Shown here in pieces: positions 12,001-21,606 of a stretch of DNA of 25,000 nucleotides. The DNA comes from Chromera velia (taxonomy: Eukaryota; Sar; Chromeraceae), in the NCBI GenBank assembly GCA_018398765.1, contig JAHBMJ010002496.1, positions 43,483 through 68,482 on the forward strand, in the 5' to 3' direction. The notes beneath the pieces are model-generated. The model saw nothing but the letters and a program-made list of their open reading frames with translations, was not told where the DNA came from and searched no databases. The position numbers and the translations under genes were made by a program. Every line of letters starts with the position of its first letter. The stretch's first letter is position 1.

Positions 12001-14045
12001 TCCAAAGACTCCACCTGCATGTCCGAGTTCCTCTTCAATTCTACAGACGCCCTCCCGAGAGACCCCAGGAGGTTTAGAAGGAACAGCTGAAGCGTCTGGG
12101 GGGACTCTCTTGACCGCACCAGCCTCAGGAGCCGGAGAAGGCTCCACCTAGAAGAACCGAGGGGAGAACTCAGGGAGACGGAGGGCTGGCCAATGCCTTG
12201 AAAGAACTGCACACAGCAATAGCAAAGCACTTTTTTTAAAAAAGAGCACCCCCCGTGATTTCATGTACCTGGAATCTCCGATGAAGGCTGTTCCTTTCTC
12301 ATGAGTAATAAGCACTGAACAGAACGTGAACTAAGGCGAATTCTTAAAACAGATAGTGTCCATTTCATGCATGCAACCAATTCCTTTCTGTCCTGTCTGA
12401 ATGCCAACCTGACTGTCCCAGCCCTTGGCCCCTTTACGCTCCGCTTTCTTATCTCTCATGGCTTACCGCCTTTCCTCATTTTCCTTTCTTCATCGGTTTC
12501 TTTCTTTCATCTTGTCTTTCCTTGCGACATCACTGTATATCTTCGTTCAACTCCGTCCATTTCCAGACTAACAGGGAGGCAGGCAGGCACACAGCGACTC
12601 ACCTGAGGCTGTACGCGCGCAGACAGGCGAATGGCCCCCGGAAGGTCCCCCCTGACCAGAGCGAGGTAGCCCATGAGGGCGTCCAAACTCTCACCGTCCA
12701 GACTGTCCGCCCCCCCATCCCTCAAATCCAACCCCAGACTGAGGGCCAACTGGGGGAACGAGTCTGCACCCACCACTTCCAGGAGACGTGCAGACGAAGG
12801 ACGCGAGACAGAGGTGCTCCGGGTGTCCCTCACATACCTATACGCAAAGGGAGAAGAGGTAAATGAAATAGGGGCCGTTCAAAATTTGGGCACACAGGCC
12901 CTTGTCTCCTAGAGAGTCTATGGACTTTCGGGCGCGCTTTCTCTCTCTCGCCGGATTGTCTTTTGACTGCGTTGGTAAAGAATTTTTGGCTCTCTTCTCT
13001 GCTCAGAATGCAATCAATGACTGCCTGAACGAACGCCTACTTTCTCTTTCCCCCAGCGTACCCGGCCACTCTCCCCCTTTCCCCCCTTTCGGAGGGAAAC
13101 TCGCAACGCCCACTGCCGACCTTGCGAGTGCGTGTCGGATGACTGCCTGCAGGAGCTTCTTGTCGTCCGTCCGCACTGTGGGGGAGACGGTCTCGAGGAC
13201 GTCGGGGTTCAAGGGGGCAAAGATCAGCTCGGCAGTGCCGGTCGGGGTGCTCGAGAAGAGGAGCGAGCACGCGGAGTAAACCTCACTGTAGAAAGCCTCC
13301 AATCTGCACACAGGCATGTAGGTGTGATCATGGTGATGTGTATAACGCTGTGTGTCATGACATGTGTGTGGAACGACGAAAGAGAAGAAGGAGAAAGTGC
13401 AACAAGAAGAAACTGAAAGAAACAGAAAAGAAAAGCAACTTGCTTGCAGTCTTTGTTCGTTTTGCCTTGCTTTGAAGGCGTCCCATCTTTGAGAAGGGAA
13501 TCAAGAAAGGAGCTCCAACAGCCATTCTCGGGCGAGCACAACTCGATGGAGAAAGTTTGCGACTTGCGAAGAAGGATGCGAGCCGCCCAAAGTGGGCTTC
13601 CGGCAATCTGTTCCTCACCCTCGATCTGTTCTTCAAGTTCTGTCTCTCTTTCTCCCACTCCCTATCCCCCTCCCTGTTTTCTTCTTCCAGTCCTCTCTGA
13701 CTCGAGAAAATAAAAAAAGGAGAGTCCCCTGCAAGGCCAGAAATACTCCACTCACAGGTTGGCGCTGTTGGTTTCATCGTAGCTCTGAATGGCTCTGAGC
13801 GCTCTGAAGATCAGATTCGCTGCCACCTCCTCTGTCTTTCCGCTCACGCACAGAGCGGGAAGCAGTCTTGGCAGTGGTGTGTCCGGGTGGATGGTGAAGA
13901 TTTGTTTCTTTGCCGGGGCATCGCGGGTGTCTCTGATGGCTAAGAGGTTCTCTCGGAGACGGGGGGGCAGAGAGAGAGGGGCGCTTTGGACCTTGACGGT
14001 AGACGAAAAGAGAAGACGGGCAGAACGACGAATCGGCAGCTGCAT
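9012..14045 (-). CDS. Large alpha-helical protein of unknown function, eight exons
   Basis: Modelled exons: 14045-13756, 13647-13471, 13303-13070, 12837-12603, 12206-11825, 11459-10157, 9814-9525, 9259-9012, about 1052 residues, ending in TAG. The ATG at 14045 has an in-frame TGA upstream. Phases agree at every junction, but exon 2 is weak: its acceptor (AAAG|A) lacks a pyrimidine tract and its donor would be GC. Helical Leu/Arg/Glu-rich blocks such as RWSLLRLLRLVRS, a Glu/Arg-rich coiled-coil stretch in exon 5 and helices at the end of exon 6 suggest an ARM/HEAT-like scaffold. Exon 6 also holds a disordered Ser/Pro/Glu-rich middle, and exon 7 ends with an Arg-rich and Gly/Ala-rich stretch. 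I see no signal peptide, membrane segment or catalytic motif, and I do not recognise a family. It has the same strand as the polycystin gene and is divergent from the plus-strand gene at about 14658. Confidence 0.68.
11727..11769. repeat. (TC)n(TG)n compound microsatellite in an intron
   Basis: A run of TC dinucleotides passes directly into TG dinucleotides inside the intron between exons 5 and 6 of the unknown helical-protein gene (11460-11824). The same intron has a TGCATGCA core at 11603-11610. Confidence 0.85.
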
Positions 14046-14657
14046 CCCGTCGCCTTTGTACGCCTGTCACTGTGTATCTATAGGCAACGCGCCGTGGAGT
14101 CCTCTCTCTCGGAAAATGTATGCGCATCCATCGAGATACGTACGGAGACGGCAAACTCTTCCAGTCTACTTCCCTTGCCCCAGGCACACCGACAGGGCAA
14201 CTGCAGTACTCCGAAGGCTGACATACAGATTCGCTCATCTGCATAGAAATGATGAAGCGACGCTCTATGAGATAACACAGCTTGCACACTGAGCATAGGA
14301 GTGCACAACCTCCTTGTCGGTCTGCTTCGATCGATACGTGGAGCAGTGGAGCTTCAAAATCAGATCGAGAGACTGACTATATATAAAGCTGACAAAATCC
14401 AAGAGCCATGCAACAGTCCGAGAAAAATTGGGCGCAAGGATTCAAGTCCGCGCGCGCGCGACGAAAATCAACCATATTTTTATGCATCGATCCTTTGCAT
14501 GTACGTCGTATCTGAATTCGCATGCATTGAGTCGTTATATATATAATCGGACCAAGTCACTCCCCCTGCAGGTTGTTCGATCTCTCCCCGGGAGCTTGTG
14601 CCTTCCAGTGGTGCCTCAGTGAAGTCACAAGCACCAGGTGATCGAGGAAGGGTCGAG
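14046..14657. promoter_or_regulatory. Probable bidirectional promoter region
   Basis: About 610 bases between the divergent starts at 14045 (minus) and 14658 (plus). It contains TATATATAAA at 14378-14387, a short GC-alternating run at about 14450-14460, a GCATGC core at about 14520 and a TATATATA stretch at about 14537. No convincing coding exon was found, although a first exon of the plus-strand gene could lie here, since the frame before 14658 is open back to a TAA near 14543. Confidence 0.35.
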
Positions 14658-15234
14658 ATGAATGAGATCCTCGACTGCACGTGCTGTGAGGACACCTGCT
14701 GCCCTGATTCCGAGGCTTCGAAGAGACGGAAGAACCCTCCGAACTCTCGAAGGCAAGTGCCACTCACAGTCCGACCACCCACCCACAGCAAGCAGCAGAG
14801 CTCAGGAGTGCCTGCACACAAGCACTTTGAAGGAGAGAGGGAAGTGCTGTCGGACGAAGAGGGGCGGCTTCCCTACTCAAACTCGGACCAGCTCTCTGCG
14901 GAGTTCAGAAGTCCCATTCCGAAACTCATCCCGAGACTTATCGGTCAGCTCCATGAAACGCGTGAATAAAGTCAAGTCAACACTCATGTCCCTCACTCTG
15001 TCCCTTTGAAGTATCCGTCAAACTCTCTCTACGGCCACATGTTCATATGTAAACTCCAGATATATATATGTATATATGTGCTCTTCTCGATCGTGCTTGG
15101 TCGCATGCATGCATGCATGCACGTCGACTGCTCATGATAAGATAAATACACATCAATCACATTCATATTAGTCAATGTAGTCGCAACGAGTGCATACAGC
15201 TGCATGAAGCTCTCTCTCTCTCACCCTCTCGCTT

Positions 15235-15295
<61 letters not shown>

Positions 15296-16688
15296 CGTTT
15301 GCTCCTTCCCCTCTCCCCCCTGACCCCTGCCCACCTAAGTTCCTCTCTGCCTGCCTGCAGGCGAGGACCTCCCAGACGAGGGCGATCTCTGGTGGACCGA
15401 CGAGATGATCTACCCAGAGGGGGACACAGGAGATCCGGTTGGGGACGACAAGAGCGTCTCTGAGACCAACAGCCGGAGAGGAAGGGAGAGGGGGGAGGGG
15501 GGGGAGAGAGTCCGCACACACTCCCGAAGGGCCTTCAGAGACCGAAATCTGAGATCAGATTTGAGTCCCAATAACGAATTTACAGAGGGGGACAATCTGG
15601 TCTCACGCGCAGTGCCTCTGTCGTCCTCTCACGCCCCTACTCCCTTAGGGGGTCCGACTGAAGAGGAAACCTCGAGAGGGGGGAGGGCAGAACGAACTGC
15701 TGGGGATGCTGGGGGGATTCATGCGGTTTCAGTGTCACAGAAAGAGAGTGACTCTCAGCGCTACTCCTCTCGTTCCTCTCTCTACAGAGCTCCTAGTTTT
15801 CCTTCGACCCCCTCGATAGAAAGTGCGCCAGAAAAAGACGGGGAAGGAGAAGGAAACCACAACTCACCTACGGACGAACCTCTAACACACAGAGCCCCCC
15901 CAGCCGATCTGTCAGGTCTTGTCTCCTGTTTCAACTTCCACACAACAACCCAGACGAGGTCCATAGGTGCAGAGACCAACTTTCTCGACTGTCTGCCTAC
16001 TATTCCAGGCAGACACAAACAAAATGAAGAAACCCAGCCCACCGACCCCCCCTCCCAACGTCCGCTTCCTCACTACGGCTATGGTGAAGTTCGTCTGGAA
16101 AGTCCCCCTCGCCCCTCGTACATTCACCCAGACCCCCTGCCTGTGCACATCGGCGGCGTCCGTCTCTCCACCCTGTCGTCTGCCTCTTCCCCCTTCCACA
16201 CAAACTCCCGGACCTCCTCTGCATTCCTCCAGGACCCCCAAGTGACTCTGACGGGCCACAGAGTGAGAAGAGCAGCCAGACACATGCCACCCTCTCTCAT
16301 TCCCCGAAACGGAGGGGACACGGCAGATGACGCCATTGCCCCCCCCTCCATCGACATCTCCTCAGCCCACCCCCACATGACAACCCCCCCCTGTGCAGGC
16401 GTGTCTTCTTCCCCTCACCCGTTCACAACAGAATTCACGACTACAAAACAAGGACAGGTCCAAACGGACAACAGGAACCCCCCCCCAGCAGACGAAGGGG
16501 TTCCCGTCTTCCTCTCTGCCTGTCTGACCCCTCGTGGAGCTCCGGAGGTTTCTGCAGAGTTTGACGCCCTCTCTCTGGCGGACGTCCTCTCCTTCTCGCA
16601 GAACCACCTCAGACCCGTTCGGGCATCTGCAAGACGCACCACCCGAGGGCCTAGCTGGGGGGCTTCCCGAGCCAACATCCGGGCCTAG
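14658..16688 (+). CDS. Disordered Ser/Pro/Thr-rich protein, probable two-exon gene
   Basis: Exon 1 is modelled as 14658-14943 and exon 2 as 15361-16688, giving about 537 residues and a TAG stop. The donor is GTCAGC and the acceptor a strong pyrimidine-rich CTGCAG; exon 1 leaves one base that exon 2 completes (Gly). Exon 1 has a Cys-rich start (CTCCEDTCC), a basic patch and an amphipathic RSPIPKLIPRLI. Exon 2 opens with an acidic EDLPDEGDLWW and is then almost entirely low-complexity Ser/Pro/Thr/Arg/Glu, with no recognisable domain. Unspliced, the first ORF would stop at 14969 beside an AATAAA, so exon 1 could be a separate short gene, with exon 2 starting at the ATG at 15405. Exon 2, a 442-codon open frame, is the firmer part. 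No function can be assigned. Confidence 0.5.
15103..15121. repeat. (GCAT)n palindromic run
   Basis: Nineteen bases of uninterrupted GCAT units contain several overlapping TGCATGCA palindromes. It lies in the proposed intron of the disordered-protein gene. If exon 2 is instead a separate gene, it would be about 300 bases upstream of the ATG at 15405. Confidence 0.85.
15210..15288. repeat. Compound (CT)n...(TG)n(AG)n microsatellite
   Basis: CT repeats at 15210-15222, TG repeats at about 15235-15257 and AG repeats at 15257-15288. The CT and AG blocks are complementary, so transcribed RNA could fold with the TG block in the loop. It ends about 70 bases before the acceptor at 15360. Confidence 0.85.
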
Positions 16689-16987
16689 GCGCGGGGACCG
16701 CAGTAGAAGTTCCTTCCAAATTGTCGGGGGACAGGAGAGGGTGTCGGTATGCGATGACATGCATGTGTGGGGTCGGAGATTGACCATGCATATGTCTTCC
16801 AATAGCATTGGTTTGTTGACTTTAGCGGACGTTCAGCTAGCTTGATTGGGAGAATTCAATCAGTAAAAGCACGTTCAGAAATCATATCGTGCAGTCATAG
16901 GGTTGTGCAGCAATATACACCTTTTAATCCAATACGTTTCGGCATCTCTAGCGGCATCTAAATGCGCATCGCTAAACAGACTTTACA

Positions 16988-17115
16988 TGAATAAATGATG
17001 AATGAATGAATGAATGAATGAATGAATGAATGAATGAATAAGTAAATGAATAAGCTAGATGAATAAGTGAATAAAAGAAGAAATAAATGAATGAATGAAT
17101 GAATGAATGAATGAG
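16988..17115. repeat. (AATG)n microsatellite in two blocks
   Basis: Near-perfect AATG units at about 16997-17040 and 17083-17114 are separated by a degenerate stretch of AATA/AATG-like units, which indicates one older array that decayed in the middle. Confidence 0.85.
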
Positions 17116-17221
17116 TCCATATAAAGTATGAATGATGAATCAATAGAAAAATTAATTTGAATTCATGAAAGTGTCCTAACCTAGGCTCGGATTCAATATA
17201 TATTATATTTTAGATAAAACG

Positions 17222-17260
17222 CTAATATAATATAATGTAATATAATATAATATAAACTTA
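17222..17260. repeat. (TATAA)n-like AT repeat
   Basis: Pentanucleotide-like TATAA units with one TGTAA variant, within a longer AT-rich stretch beginning at about 17195. Confidence 0.7.
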
Positions 17261-17526
17261 ATGTAATATGAGAGGATGAAGATTGGGTTGAAGGCCGGAG
17301 ATGAGTCAGAGAATGAAGATCTGTCCTACGATCGGTCTTGCAAAATCTGATGATGACGCATTTCTTTGGTTATTGTTTTTTGAGACGGTTTTTAATAAGG
17401 CTTCAGAGGCAAGTTGCTCTGTTCAGATGAATTAAGAGAGGAAAAAAGATAAACACGGGGTGAATTTATGTAGATGTTATATCATATTATATTATATTTA
17501 TATTATTATATTAGGGGAACCCTAAA

Positions 17527-17527
17527 G

Positions 17528-17568
<41 letters not shown>
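17527..17568. repeat. (TA)n(GA)n compound dinucleotide repeat
   Basis: TA units pass without interruption into GA units. The repeat abuts the first copy of the 28-base duplicated unit that starts at 17567. Confidence 0.85.
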
Positions 17569-17569
<1 letters not shown>

Positions 17570-17594
17570 TCCAAGCCTAGGTCCTAACGTGTTT
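17567..17594 (+). repeat. 28-base repeat unit, copy 1
   Basis: Identical over 28 bases to 17649-17676. The core CCAAGCCTAGGTCCTAACGT includes the palindrome CCTAGG. Confidence 0.85.
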
Positions 17595-17648
17595 ATATAT
17601 ATTGATGATGATGATGATCATGATTAAGGGTTAAATCCTAGATTTATT

Positions 17649-17676
17649 GAATCCAAGCCTAGGTCCTAACGTGTTT
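17649..17676 (+). repeat. 28-base repeat unit, copy 2
   Basis: Exact copy of 17567-17594 in the same orientation, with 54 bases between them including a GAT trinucleotide run. A third, partial and diverged copy lies in inverted orientation at about 17173-17194. Confidence 0.85.
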
Positions 17677-18108
17677 TGATACTTATGTTTTAGTTATAGG
17701 CTTATATAACGTAGCTTATAGCTCAAATTTTCATTCAAGCAGCGAGAGCAGTAATCAGGACAGAAGGAAGAGACGAAAGACGTATAGGCCAGACGCTAAG
17801 AACAAACTTTAAGTCAATACCCCAAATTTTCATAGCACCTGCAATAAGTTTCAACTATATTGTACACTGCGACAGCCGCTCTAGTTATAGGTTCTTACTT
17901 AGAACCATGTAACTTTGGTTAAGTTTTGAATTAGTCTGAAGAATCCTGAAGGCATACACTAAATGGACAGCAAAAAATAGGCCGGGAGAAGGTTTCTAAT
18001 TAAATAAAATTATTAGTATATGCATCTGAATAACCTTAGGCTCCCCATGCATACGTAAAACAATAAAAATGTTAATTATAATTGCTCAAAATCACTTTTA
18101 CTTTTTAT

Positions 18109-18197
18109 TTTTTTATTTATGTTTTTGAAGCAGATCGACACGTGAAGTTCGAAGCTCAAAGCCCAGCTGCCGCACAAAAATAAAAAAATAAAAAAAC
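18109..18197. repeat. Imperfect A/T-rich inverted repeat
   Basis: A left arm of T runs broken by single A's (about 18109-18127) and a right arm of A runs broken by single T's (about 18174-18197) flank a more mixed centre of about 47 bases. This could be a small degenerate element or chance pairing of homopolymers. Confidence 0.4.
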
Positions 18198-18496
18198 TAA
18201 TTCAGGTAAAAGCCGAAATTTATTTATTTATTTTTTTACTTATGGGGAGTCTAGAAATAACCTTAAACCTCGTAGATCAATCTACTAGTATAGCCTTATC
18301 AAACGGACAACAATTGTGTCTCATGATAATTCATGATGAATTTAAGTAATAATATTTTGCAAAGATTCATCATTCATTCATGATCGATAATGATTCATTT
18401 TGCCCCTAAATTCGGCTTTAGTTTCCGCCTCTGAAACCGTTCTTCACAAAATTTACTTCATCTTTGTTTCATATGGTTTTTGTATCAGAACCCACG

Positions 18497-18750
18497 TCAA
18501 TCCAACATCTGGTCTGTGCCTTCGTCGTGAGAGCCTTCTTGTGCTCTCATCGAATCTGCTTTCTTTTCGCGTGTCTGACGTGCCCTCTCAAACTCTTCTG
18601 GACTGAACAGGGGCTGAAATCCATCAGGGACGGGGGTGTTCGTCTCTGGCCATGGAATCTGTAGAATTTCTATCTGCAACAAGTCCCGGCGAGCGCATCC
18701 TACCTCCTGCATGCAATTTACATGAAGGGAGGATTTCAGCAATATTTTTG

Positions 18751-18789
<39 letters not shown>

Positions 18790-18953
18790 AGAGAAAGAGA
18801 GAGGTGGGGGGGAGAGGCAAAGTGAAGAAAAAGGGGACAGACGGAAAGACAGAAAAGAACACACAAAACGAAAACAGGCGAATGCAGAGGAAAAGAAGAA
18901 GGAGCAGGAAGAAGAGAAAGAGAAGAGACAGAGAAGAAACAAAAAAAAAAGGA

Positions 18954-18989
<36 letters not shown>

Positions 18990-20258
18990 GAGAAAGAAAG
19001 AAAGAAAAAGAAAGAAGAAAGAGAAGGAAAGAAGGAAGGAGGGAAGGGATACAAAAGAAGAGAAGAGGAGAGAAGAGGAAAGAAAAGAAAAGAATGGAAA
19101 AGAAAAGAAAAGAATGGAAAAGAGAGAAGAAGAGAAAACGGATAAAGAAGAGAAAGGGGGAATCGAGAGCGAATCGCTCTCTGAGGCTTCATCTTCACTT
19201 GAAATGGATGATCGAGTTGAATGCCGAGATTGGAGGAGACCTGACATTTCCTGTCGTCGCCCCGTTATGCATTCTTTCTCCTTCCCTTTTTTTTGTCACT
19301 CCAAAGAGAGTGCTTCTCCTTACCTGCAGTCCCCGAATAGCTGTCTTCTGCGTGACTGAGGGGACGGTGCCTCGGATAATCTCTGCGACCGTCACGCATC
19401 GGTTTGCGTGTTGTGCCTTTGCTGTTAGACGCACACTCTTTCCCTGCACAAACCGCCCGTTCGCACGGAAAGGTTTTTGTATTTCCCGTTTCAGACCCAA
19501 GATATGCATACGGATGTTTGTGTTTGCAAGCATTGCCAAATACGTGCAAAGATTCAAAGACATCCGGTCAAGGGGGCAAAATATGACTCGCGAAGTCACT
19601 GCACACAAGCGACACGTTGGCCGACAGGCAGACCAAAAAGACATAAAATACAGAAAACGACTGGCGGTCGTTGCACGGTTGTTTTCTGCTTGATTACGGT
19701 TTTTGTTCCTTTTCCTCTTTCCCGCCCAGAGAAGGCCTCGGGAGGCTGCCTGCCCCCTGGAGCTCCATTGTTATTATTGCACAGCGCGGGCTCTCGCTTG
19801 ACTTTTGCTTTCAAAGGCTCAATTGTCACCTCACCCAAGACAGAAAGACAGCGACAAAAAGAGAGGCTGCGTGTCTTTCAATTATCTTTTCAGCTACACA
19901 TCAGAAAAGCAAGCAGGGAGCGAGGGGAGGAAGAAAGGAGTGAAGAAGGCAAGGAAAGAAAAAGAGACATAGACAGACAGGCACACAACAAAGCAGGCAC
20001 CACACCAGCCGACCAAAGAACGAGCCGTCAAGCGGAACTTTCGCCGCGAACACATGTAGAGAGGCCACGCGAAAGAAGCCGCTCACAGAAAAAAGGCAAG
20101 CACCACAGAGGACAGAGAGCTGCGGTGACAGAAACGCCAATGGGAAGAAGGAAGCGGGAGAAGCGTTGGTGAGTCAGCGAGGCCAAGAAACCCGATTCAA
20201 GTCACACTGAAGACACGACATGACACGAACAGAGACGGAAGGACAAAGAGCTATAGAC

Positions 20259-20330
<72 letters not shown>

Positions 20331-20503
20331 TATATGTCTCTTCTTCTTCTCCCTCTTTTTCTTCGTGAACACCACGGACAAAAAGAAAGAAAGAACAAAG
20401 ACAAAAGAACAGCACCAACAATCAAACAGCATGGGCAGGGGGCCCGAAAGGTGAGAGTTAAGCGCCGCTTGCCTCTCTACCTCCCGACAGACTTTCACGT
20501 GAT

Positions 20504-20591
<88 letters not shown>

Positions 20592-20656
20592 CACAGACAC
20601 ACAGACACACAGACACACAGACGCACAGACACACAGACACACAGACACACAGACAC

Positions 20657-20690
<34 letters not shown>

Positions 20691-21301
20691 CGACCGACCG
20701 ACCGACCGACCGACCGACCGACCGACCGACCGACCGACCGACCGACACGGACGGACGGACAGAAGCACGCCAAGCAGACTTGGAAAAACGGGCTTGCACA
20801 TGGGTGGCCGATCTCTCCCTCGATCCGCATGTACTCTGACGTGCCCCAATATTTTTTGTCAATTTGTCCAAACAGGGGGCCTTCATACATACATTCTTTC
20901 ATCTCAACCTGATCACTCGGCTCTGACTCACATACTGCCTGACTGTGAGACAAGCAGACACGCAAAGCAGGTCGAAATCCGATTCGAGACGGAAATATGG
21001 AGGTCACGCAGAAGCCCTCGACACAAAGGAACAACCACACAGAGAGAGACGCACACAGCTTCTAGACCCCACAAAAGCACATTCCAGGACAGCAGCACTG
21101 AGCCATGCCAGAGAATTCCTGTTGAATCTCGAGACAAAGACGGAGACGGAGACTGACCTCACGAAGCAACCGCGATGCCGTCTCCACGCTATTTCGGAGA
21201 GACCCCGACCCTCCTGGGTGAGTGACCACCTCCACGGCCGTATCTTCATGCTCCTCCAGCAAGGCGATATTTTGGCGCTTTGTCAAAGCACTTGCAGCCA
21301 T
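18497..21301 (-). CDS. Alba-domain nucleic acid-binding protein, three exons
   Basis: Exons 21301-21158, 19443-19324 and 18706-18497 splice in phase 0 throughout to give 157 residues and a TGA stop. The donors are GTCAGT and GTAAGG; both acceptors are TGCAG. The ATG at 21301 has an in-frame TGA upstream. The fold order matches Alba: a first strand ([10 protein letters not shown]), a helix ending ETASRLLRE, then [10 protein letters not shown], then the typical [14 protein letters not shown], then a last strand in [10 protein letters not shown] charged tail follows the last strand. The usual Gly-containing second strand reads less conserved ([10 protein letters not shown]). Alba proteins bind DNA or RNA and act in chromatin, in RNase P/MRP-related complexes and, in apicomplexan parasites, in translational control. 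Which of these applies here cannot be told. Introns are 1714 and 617 bases and full of microsatellites. Confidence 0.8.
18752..19165. repeat. Polypurine tract of about 400 bases in Alba intron 2
   Basis: Starts as (GA)n, then runs through GAAA, AGGA and mixed purines with only scattered pyrimidines on the plus strand. Read in the sense of the Alba gene it is a very long polypyrimidine tract ending about 45 bases before the acceptor at 18707. Long open frames across it (Ser/Phe/Leu-rich or Lys/Glu-rich) only reflect composition. Confidence 0.85.
20263..20331. repeat. (ACAG)n tetranucleotide array in Alba intron 1
   Basis: Near-perfect ACAG units with one ATAG variant near 20289. Confidence 0.9.
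20505..20762. repeat. Serial tetranucleotide array with changing unit
   Basis: An ACAG block (about 20505-20590) is followed by an ACAC/ACAG mixed block (to about 20658), a second ACAG block (to about 20690), a pure ACCG block (20691-20746) and a short GGAC block. All lie inside Alba intron 1. Confidence 0.9.
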
Positions 21302-21606
21302 TCCTGAAGCTTCCAATTCAAATCAGGATCAGACGGCATGCGCGTACTGCCAAAGCACCAGAAAGCAAAAATTCAAAATACCCAAAGCTGATGATCCGGT
21401 CACTTCGCAAGAGAGGGAATGAGTCAAAGAATGTGGGTGCTTGACGTGTGTAGACGGACGTCGGAAGGCGTCTGATGAATGTCTGCTGAGGGAGGAGATG
21501 TCACGCGTGCAGCTCGAGCCCTGCATGGTGGACTGAGTCGCCCACTGACAGATTGAAGAACATGACCCAGCAAGCCAACAGTAAGACCCGTCAACAGGCA
21601 TCTAGA
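21302..21606. promoter_or_regulatory. Region between Alba start and tRNA-Met
   Basis: About 300 bases upstream of both the minus-strand Alba gene and the plus-strand tRNA, so probably the Alba promoter. I see no clear TATA box and no coding exon; the short ORFs here lack protein character. Confidence 0.4.

Larger units (their letters stand above)
16689..18496. other. AT-rich, repeat-dense intergenic region
   Basis: About 1.8 kb with no convincing coding frame. It lies between the convergent 3' ends of the disordered-protein gene (plus) and the Alba gene (minus). It holds AATG and TATAA microsatellites, a TA/GA compound repeat, a duplicated 28-base unit and A/T-homopolymer inverted repeats, listed separately. 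Confidence 0.7.

Noticed and set aside
17560-17680. Telomere-like repeats (AGGGTTA, CCTAA)
   Set aside because: Only isolated single occurrences, not a tandem array.
18497-19247. Ser/Phe/Leu-rich, apparently membrane-like frames on the minus strand
   Set aside because: The hydrophobic part is only the pyrimidine-rich strand of the same tract. Only the last 70 codons (18706-18497) are true coding sequence, joined by splicing to exon 2.
18722-19693. 323-codon Lys/Glu/Arg-rich frame on the plus strand
   Set aside because: The frame is produced by the polypurine tract and then crosses the opposite-strand Alba exon 2. No domain and no independent start signal.
20505-20762. CRISPR-like array
   Set aside because: The units are four bases long and contiguous without unique spacers; this is a microsatellite in a eukaryotic intron.
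20220-20912. Long frame with Thr-Asp-Arg-Gln repeats (plus), and Cys-Val-Ser-Leu repeats on the other strand
   Set aside because: Both are translations of the ACAG/ACCG tetranucleotide arrays, which lack stops in several frames. They lie inside Alba intron 1.
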